From Geminicoccaceae bacterium (GTDB lineage: Bacteria; Pseudomonadota; Alphaproteobacteria; Geminicoccales; Geminicoccaceae): a DNA stretch of 64,000 nucleotides. The stretch's first letter is position 1. Every line of letters begins with the position of its first letter. Made by a program: the position numbers and the translations under genes. The notes below the pieces were generated by a model. It saw nothing but the letters and a program-made list of their open reading frames with translations, was not told the DNA's origin and made no database searches. Shown piece after piece: positions 38,165 through 46,221 of this stretch. The stretch is from NCBI GenBank assembly GCA_028285265.1, contig JANQPX010000060.1:1-64000 (forward strand), in the 5' to 3' direction.

Positions 38165-39115
38165 CTATTCAGTCGTCAAGCTTAGCCCAAGGGCATGCTC
38201 GATCTCCGCGGCTTGCAACATGCCTCTCGATGAGTGGCCAACGCCTCCTGCAATGACGAGCCTCCAGGAAAATGGCCAATCTCGCGAGCGAGCCAGATCT
38301 CGCGCCATCTCATAGACGAATTGAGCTCGCTCGAACCGGTTGACGCCTTGCCGCATAGCAGCCTCATTGGACACCAGGTTCTTGCGTCCCGTGTCGTCGC
38401 TGCCGACGTAAAGTGTTATTGGAAGATCAAGATAGCCCTGAAGGTCCGGTTCGCTGTTGAGGGCATTAGAAATCTTGCCGAAACCGTAAGGAACGGGCTC
38501 AGTAAGTGATGGAAGCACGTGAACCGATGGGTTCGCAATCAGGATCCGTTCGGCATCAGCAGGCGGAGAATACGCCGAGACCCTTGAAAGGAATTGACCT
38601 CCTGCGGAGTGGCCAAAAAGGAAGTAACGGGCATTCGCATCGCCGAGCCAATGACGCGCCCATGTCACGAGGGCGTCGACCTTATAGCCGGTCCAACGTT
38701 CGCGAGGCTGAACTCGGCCTTTGCGAAAGACACCCGCCCGATGGTAGCGCCAATTGGGAAACGTCTGCTCATCGAAAAGAGGCGCGATCACAGCTAGGCA
38801 AGCCCGATCTGCCAAGGGGCGCGCCCTACGACGCATTTTTGAGGCCTTTCTGCCCTTACCGTGAAAGACCAGCAGAAGGCTAGGCGAAGCGCAGTGTTGC
38901 GGACGATAGGTGAAAACTGAGATGACGTCATTGCCGAGCTTGACCTCGAATTGGTCATGGCCTGAATCCCGCGCGAGAACGGACGACGTCATCAACGACA
39001 AGATGAGTGCGAGTAACAAGCCCACCCAAGTCATCGTCACCACGGGCGCCAATGAAGCGTGATATCCAGGGGCGAAACCACCAAAAGCTCCCATCTTCCA
39101 GCAGCTCTGGTTCAT
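38165..39115 (-). CDS. Alpha/beta hydrolase with N-terminal membrane anchor or signal
   Basis: A 316-residue alpha/beta hydrolase. LLLVFHGKGR gives the oxyanion region, YFLFGHSAGGQFLSR the nucleophile elbow (Ser), and VGHSSRG near the end the probable catalytic His. A hydrophobic segment (about 24-48: PVVTMTWVGLLLALILSLMT, then SSVLA) suggests export to the periplasm or membrane anchoring. The overall pattern resembles polymer or peptide ester hydrolases but I cannot assign a substrate. The ATG overlaps the stop of the cyanophycin synthetase-like gene (ATGA), so it is the last gene of the exporter operon. It could trim or hydrolyse the exported product. Confidence 0.85.
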   Translation of the reverse strand: MNQSCWKMGAFGGFAPGYHASLAPVVTMTWVGLLLALILSLMTSSVLARDSGHDQFEVKLGNDVISVFTYRPQHCASPSLLLVFHGKGRKASKMRRRARPLADRACLAVIAPLFDEQTFPNWRYHRAGVFRKGRVQPRERWTGYKVDALVTWARHWLGDANARYFLFGHSAGGQFLSRVSAYSPPADAERILIANPSVHVLPSLTEPVPYGFGKISNALNSEPDLQGYLDLPITLYVGSDDTGRKNLVSNEAAMRQGVNRFERAQFVYEMARDLARSRDWPFSWRLVIAGGVGHSSRGMLQAAEIEHALGLSLTTE

Positions 39116-41403
39116 GGCAGCCCTGAAACTGCGGCTGCCGGGTTTGGCCGCCCCTCGCGTTTAATGGTCGGGACCAAGGCCGGAGCCTGGCCGATCGCCT
39201 GCTCAAGCTCACTCACCTGCAGTCCCAGTCCATGAGCGAGGGCGAGCGCAAACATCCTCGCCTCGATTGAGCGCTTTTGTGGACGTCTAGGACTTGGTCG
39301 GCCGGTGTCTCCAGTTGGCAGCGTTAGGATCGGCTCGCCCGCCTCAATCAAGACAATTTGCTCCTGGTCCTCGCGCCAACGAGTCACGATGGCAGGCCCA
39401 CCCTCGGCAAGATGCCGTTCGAGGGTATTCCCCTGCCGACGAGGCGTAACGAGAATGACACGCGATGCCTCAACCATACGGACTGCGTCAAGGGCAAGCA
39501 CATCGTCCGCACTGACCACGATATGTCCCAAGGTTGCGCGGATCAGCACATCCATTCCCTTGCGAAACAAGTCGACGTCACCGTCGACATTTCGGCTTGT
39601 TATCGCGGAACTCTGGCAAGTTTCCAGCTGCATGCCGCGTTTAACGATCTGCCGAAGCGAAACAGCGCCGACAAGGGCTTCGATTCGTGGATCATGAATC
39701 AAAAGTCCAAGCGAACGACGCCGGCGTGAGTCGGGGATGTCGAGCGCTTCACCATTAATAAAGGCTCCATGACGAGTGACCAAACCGACGGAACGTCGAT
39801 TGCCACGAAGAAGACCGTCAAGCTCACGGGCGATCCGTCCAGTGCCCCGGTCCCCGGCGATCAAACTTGCGGGGATCTGCACCTCGGCTCGCCCCTTGAG
39901 AAGATGAGCCAAGACCGTCGGCGCGAGGCCGTCCCGCTTGCTGTGTCGAGGCCACAGATAGCCGTGAAGTTCCGGTTCGGCATTGATTTTCATAATCGTG
40001 CCGACTCCGACCTTGTATGATCTGCTGATATCCGTCGTTACAAAATCGATGCTGATGAAATCTTGATCCAGGACTTTCCCGACACGCTCCGCAAGCATTC
40101 GATTGTCGTGATGGACTTCATCCGTGACGTCAATCGCTGCGCCACCGGCTGAAATCGACGGGCTAGATCGGAGCGAAACAACCCTGCCGGCTGGCAAAAC
40201 GTCGTCAAGTCTTACACCCTGCTTGCCGAGATGATTGATGAGATCATCATCGATAGGCACCTGCATCATTCTGAAGTCATCACGGAAGGGATCGCGATTG
40301 AGCTGGCGGATCAGATCCTTGGTTGTACCTTCTCCGTCTCCTTCAATGATCGGTGGCATGCGCCTTACAGCAGCAGTGTAGCTTCCATCGATCACCAGAA
40401 GACTAAAGTCTTGGCCACCAAAACCACCGTCAACCGACCTGTCTTCCCTTGGTGTCTCAGTTTGGTCTGCAACACTGATGATACGGGCACTGGCATCGAT
40501 CGGAGACGGTCTTTGGTCATGTCTCGCAGGACCAGGCAGGTTGACCAAGACTCCGGCCCGTGCCGGTTCCAAGCTGTCGGCAACCTGCCGCTCTAATGCT
40601 GGCCTATATTGTTGCGGCACTGGCAACCCGACATCCGCCAGTCGCTGCATCACGTCGTTACTATCATCAGTAAGACCAACGGCGTTGATGGATGTGCTGA
40701 CGGCAATCGTGCGTTGTAAGGCGCCTTGGCCCAAACGCAGACGATCCCCGCCAAGGACCTGACAAGCTATTCCCTGCCCTAGCGCAGCTGCGGCCAGTGC
40801 TGCAGCGCCGGCTGTGGGACGTCGGCGGCGGACGCGCCGTCTAAGCTTTGCAAACTGATCCTCTAAGGCGCTCACGTCCAGACTTGGCATCTTAGAATAG
40901 TGAGCGGGCAAAAGTGCGATGACACCAGCCAATCCAATTTCGGCAACTTGGCGCGAGGTGTTGGGGCTGTTGCTCGGCCAGATAAGCGCCGTCTGCCGCG
41001 CGATGTCCACCGGCTCAATCATGCCGAAGATCTCGGCATCGAGCCGCCCCCGTTCGAACGCCAGTGTGGCCTCAAGGGCCATGATCGCTTCGAGAACAGC
41101 CTCCTCGATAGCCACTCCCGGAGGCTCGCTCAATCGTTGGAAAAAGTCTCTGGAAAAGTCGCCATTCGGCAAAGCCCGCCTCAGTGTGCGAAAACTCTCG
41201 ATGAATTGCTCGGCAAAACCGGAACCAATCTCCCCACTACGCAATGCATGCAGGCTTCCGAAGTCAAACGTTTGACGGACGACAGTCGACGTATGATAGG
41301 GATTACGCCCTCGAAGCACCGTACGAGTCAAAAGCTTGACGGGTTCGCTTTGGCGATGGGTGTCCGGCTCCACGGTCTCTTCGTCTTCTTGCCATTGGGC
41401 CAC
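39112..41403 (-). CDS. Cyanophycin synthetase-like protein with degenerate ATP-grasp (predicted pseudoenzyme)
   Basis: A 763-residue paralogue of the divergent gene at 46.2-48.5 kb. The N-terminal CphA-like domain (VLRGRNPYHTSTVVRQ) and the SISAGGAAIDVTDEVHHDN block are kept. The ATP-grasp site is damaged: the lysine/glycine loop reads GVLVNLPGPARHDQR where the partner has VVVKPQKGSRGAG, and the metal-site Glu-x-Asn is KINAEPE rather than EINSRPG. The Mur-ligase P-loop is also lost (LIAGDRGTGRI). The reading frame is intact, so it is not a decaying pseudogene. A structural or regulatory partner role is likely. It lies 4 bases after the HlyD-like gene. Confidence 0.85.
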   Translation of the reverse strand: MAQWQEDEETVEPDTHRQSEPVKLLTRTVLRGRNPYHTSTVVRQTFDFGSLHALRSGEIGSGFAEQFIESFRTLRRALPNGDFSRDFFQRLSEPPGVAIEEAVLEAIMALEATLAFERGRLDAEIFGMIEPVDIARQTALIWPSNSPNTSRQVAEIGLAGVIALLPAHYSKMPSLDVSALEDQFAKLRRRVRRRRPTAGAAALAAAALGQGIACQVLGGDRLRLGQGALQRTIAVSTSINAVGLTDDSNDVMQRLADVGLPVPQQYRPALERQVADSLEPARAGVLVNLPGPARHDQRPSPIDASARIISVADQTETPREDRSVDGGFGGQDFSLLVIDGSYTAAVRRMPPIIEGDGEGTTKDLIRQLNRDPFRDDFRMMQVPIDDDLINHLGKQGVRLDDVLPAGRVVSLRSSPSISAGGAAIDVTDEVHHDNRMLAERVGKVLDQDFISIDFVTTDISRSYKVGVGTIMKINAEPELHGYLWPRHSKRDGLAPTVLAHLLKGRAEVQIPASLIAGDRGTGRIARELDGLLRGNRRSVGLVTRHGAFINGEALDIPDSRRRRSLGLLIHDPRIEALVGAVSLRQIVKRGMQLETCQSSAITSRNVDGDVDLFRKGMDVLIRATLGHIVVSADDVLALDAVRMVEASRVILVTPRRQGNTLERHLAEGGPAIVTRWREDQEQIVLIEAGEPILTLPTGDTGRPSPRRPQKRSIEARMFALALAHGLGLQVSELEQAIGQAPALVPTIKREGRPNPAAAVSGLP

Positions 41404-41407
41404 AGCG

Positions 41408-42772
41408 TTAGTTCTCCCTAAGGCCTAGTTGAATAGTGCGGGCAATGGGTTGAATGAGGTAGTCGAAGGGTGTGCGAGCGCCGGTTCGTATGAAGACATC
41501 CGCGCCCATGCCTGCGAGGAGTGTGGTCCCACCCTGTTCGAGGCTTTGCGTATCGAGCTCTATTCGGGCGCGATAGTATGCTGCCCCCGTCTCTTCATCC
41601 AAAAGGCGGTCGGCAGAAACAGCCGATACTGTTCCCTCGAGGAGTTTGCGCTGACGCCGATTCTGCGCTGTCAGATGGACATGTGCGGGCAAACCCAGCC
41701 TGACTTCGTCAATGTCGACCGGGTCAACAAAGGCCTCGACGACCAATTCGTCGGCAACCGGGACAATCTCCATCAGCGGCTGACCGGCACCGACGACGCC
41801 ATCCCTCGTATGGACTTGCAAGTTGACAACCACGCCTTCAATTGGGGAACGAATCTCCGTTCGCGCGAGAACGTCTTCCGAGGCGACAATCTGCTGCGAG
41901 AGCTCGTAAGCACGGGCGCGTTCGGTACGCAATTGCTCCGTGATCGCCGCAGTAGTTGATGTCTTGAGCTCGCTAATCTCCAAATGGGCTTCAAGTATCG
42001 TCTTCTCTTCGCGGGCGATGTCACCCGAATATTCGCTGATCAATCCATCAAACTCGGCGATACGCCCCTCAAGCTCGCGTAGTCGGGGTGCAGGCACCAA
42101 AGACTTTTCGACAAGTGGCTGGATCTCTTGACGCTCGCGCTTAGCCAAGTCGAGGCGCCGCGTTGCCGAGTCGATTTGCCCCCTAAGGCCGATGATCAAG
42201 GCTTGTGACTGAGCAATCTTCTGTTCGAGAACTGCTTGGCGATCTTCGTGAAGTGCGCGGCGCGCTCGCAGGATGCTCGCCTGGCCGTCAAAGGCCCGTT
42301 TGATCTGATGGTCGGATCCGTCTAGCCCCGCGAGATCCTCTGGTACAGTAATCGCGGGCTTACCCTCTCGCTCTGCTAAGAGACGTTCGACCACCGCTCG
42401 AGCTTCAGCATACTGCACGCGAAGCTGTTTGACCTCGGCAATAGGCCGGATGTCTCGAAGCTTGATCAAGAGCTCACCAACTTGAACACGATCGCCGTCG
42501 CGCACTTGAATCGTCTCAACAATGCCGCCTTCAAGATGCTGTATCGTCTTCCGATAACTTGCGACGCTCACGACACCTGGCGAAATCACAGCACTCTCGA
42601 TCGGTGCCAACGCGGACCAAAATGAAAAACATCCAAGAAAGGCCAGGATCGCAATGATTCCGATGATCATCGAACCTAGTGGAAATGGGCGACGAACCAA
42701 CGTCAGCGTGGAACGTCCTTCATGGTCCTCAACGGGTTTTGAGTCATCATGACGACTGTCTTCCTTCCTCAT
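41408..42772 (-). CDS. HlyD-family membrane fusion (periplasmic adaptor) protein
   Basis: A 454-residue type I secretion adaptor. A single membrane helix lies at about 33-55 after a charged cytosolic tail. HLEGGIVETIQVRDGDRVQVGE is the first half of the lipoyl-like domain (quoted residues are 20 or fewer in the core, HLEGGIVETI to VQVGE). A long alpha-helical hairpin (about 115-290) follows, then RSPIEGVVVNLQVHTRDGVV, the second lipoyl half, and a beta-barrel. This is the PrtE/AprE-type layout that links an inner membrane ABC exporter to a TolC-like channel. Its ATG overlaps the ABC gene stop (ATGA). No outer membrane channel gene is in the window. Confidence 0.93.
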   Translation of the reverse strand: MRKEDSRHDDSKPVEDHEGRSTLTLVRRPFPLGSMIIGIIAILAFLGCFSFWSALAPIESAVISPGVVSVASYRKTIQHLEGGIVETIQVRDGDRVQVGELLIKLRDIRPIAEVKQLRVQYAEARAVVERLLAEREGKPAITVPEDLAGLDGSDHQIKRAFDGQASILRARRALHEDRQAVLEQKIAQSQALIIGLRGQIDSATRRLDLAKRERQEIQPLVEKSLVPAPRLRELEGRIAEFDGLISEYSGDIAREEKTILEAHLEISELKTSTTAAITEQLRTERARAYELSQQIVASEDVLARTEIRSPIEGVVVNLQVHTRDGVVGAGQPLMEIVPVADELVVEAFVDPVDIDEVRLGLPAHVHLTAQNRRQRKLLEGTVSAVSADRLLDEETGAAYYRARIELDTQSLEQGGTTLLAGMGADVFIRTGARTPFDYLIQPIARTIQLGLREN

Positions 42773-44496
42773 GCCCTCATCCTTACTGAGCGGCGAGATC
42801 TTGATCGTCGAAGCGACTCGATCTCCTCCCGCGTCTCAAGTAGGCGTATCGTGCCCTCATCCAATGCCAGAACTTTGTCCGCTATTCGGCTAAGGGACTT
42901 GGATTGGCTGGTGACGATGATGATGGATCCCTGTGCCGCGCAGTCTTTCAAAGCACGGTTCATGACCCTACGGGCGCTGCGGTCCAGATGCGGTTCAGGT
43001 TCATCCATAACAATCAGCTGAGGCCAACCGTAGAAAGCGCGCGCAAGGGCGATCGACTTTCGCTGACCTGCAGAGAGTGTCATGTGTTCATCATCGAGTT
43101 CTGTATCGTAGCCATAGGGTAAAGACAGGATGGCTTCATGCGCCCCAGCAAGTTGCGCCGCTTCAACCACCTGACCGAAATCGCCTTTCGCCATGTGAGC
43201 AATGTTCTCTCGTGCGGTCCCGCGAAACAGCCGAATCTCCTGCGGCAAATAGCCGACATAGCGTTGAGGCCCGTCCTGACGAAGCCGAGAGATATCAATG
43301 TCGCCAAGTCGGACCGAACCGTATCGTGGCTTCAGTCTCCCAATGGCAAGTCTGGAAAACGTCGTTTTACCAGAGGCTGAGGGACCAATGACGCAAAGAA
43401 TACTTCCCGGATCCAAATCAATGTCGATCCGTTTCAAGATCGATGCTTGCTGATTTGGATATCTATAGCCGAGATTACTAATTTTAAGTGCTGCCGGAAG
43501 CGCATGATCATGCATTGAGACCGGATCACGACTTACCGATGAAAATGCGCTACAAATTCGACCATAGGCTCGCCGCGCATTAGTGAGCTCCCGCCAGCGA
43601 AGCATGGCGTCCTTCACTGCTTGGAAAGCCATCCGGCCGAGGAATCCAGCAGCGATAACGCCGCCCAGTGTCATAACATCACCAATGACGAGCCAGAGCC
43701 CGACCGCTAAGAGGGCCACTCTTAAACAACGACCACAAAAGCGAATCGCGGCGCTGATGGTAATCGTGACGCGCCTAGATCGCAGGTTTTCATCAAGGCG
43801 CTCAAACGTCGCCTCGGACCAACGCTCGGTCACGTTCTCCGCCATGCGCAGCGGTCCGATCGTCTCACCGCTGCGTTCCGCTGCCGCTACGAGCTCTTTA
43901 CTGTCAGCTGATGCACGGAGGGCGGCGTCGCGCGACGAACGGGTTAAAACTTCGTTGAGGATACCGAGGACGAAGACGACCAGCACACCGGACAATGCAA
44001 TACCGGCCAACAAGGGGTTGATGAGATAAGCAACGAGAATGAAGGCAGGCGCCCATATGATGTCCAGCCACGCCAAGATGGCATGCCCCGAAACGAAGGA
44101 CCTGATGGTGGCAAGATCGCGCAGTACCCTTGATGGCGTCGTCGAATCGCTGTTACCGGCAACATTCAGGCTGCCTTGAACGAGGGTTGGGCCAAAGGAT
44201 CGCTCGATCCAACTACCCCAATGCAGAAACATGCGCCGTCGGATCAACTCCAACAACACGCCCGTCCCAACCGCTGCGACGGTAATCACCGTCAACATGA
44301 CCAATGTCTCGACGCTTCTGCTCGCCGGAATACGATCGAGAATCTGAAGGACGTAAATTGGCGTCACTAGGCGAAACAGATTGATAAATATACTGAAAAT
44401 TCCAATGACAAGCAGGCCTAAGCGAGATTGTCGCCATGCGCTTTTGATAAGCTCATTGGCCGATTTCGTGGATTGCTTTGACGTTCTTGTCGACAT
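42769..44496 (-). CDS. Type I secretion ABC exporter (PrtD-type, permease-ATPase)
   Basis: A 575-residue half-transporter: about six membrane helices (roughly 25-300), then an ATPase domain. Walker A is GPSASGKTTFSRLA, the signature is LSAGQRKSIALARAF (Ala in place of the first Gly), and Walker B is LIVMDEPEPHLD. This follows the PrtD/AprD pattern of exporters for RTX-type or metalloprotease substrates. There is no N-terminal C39 peptidase or peptidase-like domain, so leader cleavage of a bacteriocin-like peptide is not indicated. It is followed by the HlyD-like adaptor with a 4-base overlap. Substrate unknown; the operon context suggests the product of the cyanophycin synthetase-like proteins, or a protein. 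Confidence 0.93.
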   Translation of the reverse strand: MSTRTSKQSTKSANELIKSAWRQSRLGLLVIGIFSIFINLFRLVTPIYVLQILDRIPASRSVETLVMLTVITVAAVGTGVLLELIRRRMFLHWGSWIERSFGPTLVQGSLNVAGNSDSTTPSRVLRDLATIRSFVSGHAILAWLDIIWAPAFILVAYLINPLLAGIALSGVLVVFVLGILNEVLTRSSRDAALRASADSKELVAAAERSGETIGPLRMAENVTERWSEATFERLDENLRSRRVTITISAAIRFCGRCLRVALLAVGLWLVIGDVMTLGGVIAAGFLGRMAFQAVKDAMLRWRELTNARRAYGRICSAFSSVSRDPVSMHDHALPAALKISNLGYRYPNQQASILKRIDIDLDPGSILCVIGPSASGKTTFSRLAIGRLKPRYGSVRLGDIDISRLRQDGPQRYVGYLPQEIRLFRGTARENIAHMAKGDFGQVVEAAQLAGAHEAILSLPYGYDTELDDEHMTLSAGQRKSIALARAFYGWPQLIVMDEPEPHLDRSARRVMNRALKDCAAQGSIIIVTSQSKSLSRIADKVLALDEGTIRLLETREEIESLRRSRSRRSVRMRA

Positions 44497-44503
44497 GGGA
44501 TCT

Positions 44504-45700
44504 TCAGTAGCGGCTTGGCAGCCAAACCTCCGAAGGTGACGTTTGTTGCATGTCTGTCAGGCTTGCATGCTTCTCCGCACCCACATCGTTTGCCGCTTTA
44601 ACCTCCCCGGATTGCCAGGATTTGAACTGGGGCGAAACGAACGTGACCTGTTCTTGATGGTCAGCGTTACATGTCGCCATCAGCTGCTCGACGAGGGCGC
44701 CTGACTGCAACTCGATGGGCGTATAGACGGGACACTCAATTGATCTTTGAGCCTCACGGATTGCTAGCGGCGACCGCGTCAGCTGGCCGCTTACTGCGAG
44801 GACCTCATGTCCTTCCTGCTGAAGCCTTTCGACGCCAGCGCGTGCGCCCATCGAATCATAGGCCGCGAAAAGGACGCCCTTACTTTGCGCGCGCAGCTTG
44901 TCAGAACGAAGGAGTTCTGCCGTCTCCTCATGCTGAAGACCATCGGCGATCTCGACGACGGCATATTGGCATTTCAGACGCGCCGCGTAGCTGATGAGTC
45001 CTAAGACACAGGTTTCGATCTTAAGCGCAGGAACCAGATAGGTGCTGGCAAGTCCGGCGTCGGTGAAGTCGAGCACGGCGTAGGCGCCCATGTCCTTCAT
45101 TTGCCAAAGGTCGCCGCCGGCACCTGTGCCTGTCGCCTTGATCCCGGCGACCTTGTGTCCCCATGAGTGGATCCCGCGCACTAAAGAGGAGGCGGAGAAC
45201 GTTTTGCCAGAATTCATGGCCGTTCCGGCAACAAGTATCGTCTCGATGGGCGATGGCTCCCGAAAAAACGGGATCGCATAATCGGCGAGATTGATCCGCT
45301 CGCCTTTACTGTTGCCGACCAGACCAAGCGGCGCAATTTTCGTTGGCTCGATCATGCGATCGTGCCGACACATCTCTTTCGCTGCAATCCCTCCCGCTGC
45401 AACAAGGTCACAAGGGCTGAGATCTTCCGGTACAAGCGCTTCGAACTGATCAGGCGCATATCGGTTACCAAAGGCAACGATGATTTCGTCGCCTGGTAAC
45501 ATAAGCGCACGTCTGCCATTTGGTTTTTCGATTTTGCGGTGCTTACCGATCTCGACAACCGTCGCTAGAACCAGGTCGCCCGTTCTCGGTCTGACATCAC
45601 CTGCGATCAGACATCGCATCTCTTTGGCCGGTACACGCCGGGTCGTAAATGCCCGTTTAGCGGCGCGTATACGGTCTTCACTCAAGGTTTCTTTGTTCAT
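44504..45700 (-). CDS. BioD/DUF1611-like P-loop protein heading the exporter operon
   Basis: A 398-residue cytosolic protein. Residues about 20-110 look like a small beta-rich domain (DLVLATVVEIGKHRKIE). The C-terminal half is a P-loop domain with VAGTAMNSGKTFSAS as Walker A and KVAGIKATGTGAGGD and VVEIADGLQHEET behind it. This order matches the dethiobiotin synthetase/CobQ and DUF1611 groups, whose members activate carboxylates or bind nucleotides. I infer an ATP-dependent ligase or NTPase role for this operon. Start is taken at ATG 45700; ATG 45739 is possible. It ends 7 bases before the ABC exporter. It is the first gene, divergent from the intact cyanophycin synthetase-like gene. Confidence 0.75.
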   Translation of the reverse strand: MNKETLSEDRIRAAKRAFTTRRVPAKEMRCLIAGDVRPRTGDLVLATVVEIGKHRKIEKPNGRRALMLPGDEIIVAFGNRYAPDQFEALVPEDLSPCDLVAAGGIAAKEMCRHDRMIEPTKIAPLGLVGNSKGERINLADYAIPFFREPSPIETILVAGTAMNSGKTFSASSLVRGIHSWGHKVAGIKATGTGAGGDLWQMKDMGAYAVLDFTDAGLASTYLVPALKIETCVLGLISYAARLKCQYAVVEIADGLQHEETAELLRSDKLRAQSKGVLFAAYDSMGARAGVERLQQEGHEVLAVSGQLTRSPLAIREAQRSIECPVYTPIELQSGALVEQLMATCNADHQEQVTFVSPQFKSWQSGEVKAANDVGAEKHASLTDMQQTSPSEVWLPSRY

Positions 45701-46221
45701 TGTCGATGTCTCATTCACCGGCGGCGCTACCGGTTGCATTTCTGGAGCCAGCCATCTGGACGTGACTCTACTTTGCCCTTTTCAAAGGACGCTCACGTCT
45801 GATGAAAAGCCAGTTTTCATAAGACAAAAGGCGATCGTCATTGGCATCAGCACAGGATTCGACAGTTCTTTGACATCGCCATCATCTGCTCTGTCTTCAT
45901 CAACTCAAGGGTCCCGGTCCGGGAACGGCAGGTGCTTGCCAGCGGGACGTCCCAATTCGTAAATCTCATCGTGTGCCAGCCGATCACTAAGCCGAGACCG
46001 CTATTGACCCACTAAAACAACACCCGGAGATCGCTGTTTCTTTTTTTGGCTGCAAAAAACTTTGAGATTTTTTTCTGAAGAAAAAAACAAAGTGCATAGC
46101 CGGCGTGTTGTTCAACAGATCGAGATCATCGCCAGGCGGCTGTGAAATATGCCTTTCGACATTGGGGGAATTGAGCGATGCGCCAACGCTCAAGTCATCC
46201 CAGGAATATTCGGTCGGCCAC
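45701..46221. other. Divergent promoter region between the two cyanophycin synthetase-like transcription units
   Basis: About 520 bases between the P-loop gene (minus) and the synthetase-like gene (plus). It holds a strongly AT-rich stretch around 46035-46095, including a long inverted repeat. The codons upstream of 46222 (from GTG 46105) are open in the same frame but not conserved with the paralogue. Confidence 0.5.
46059..46093. repeat. AT-rich inverted repeat in the divergent promoter region
   Basis: ACTTTG-AGA-TTTTTTTC pairs with GAAAAAAA-CAAAGT around a TGAA loop (8 + 6 bp with a 3-base bulge on the left arm). It could be an operator shared by the divergent units or, since runs of T follow on both strands, a bidirectional attenuator. 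Confidence 0.55.
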
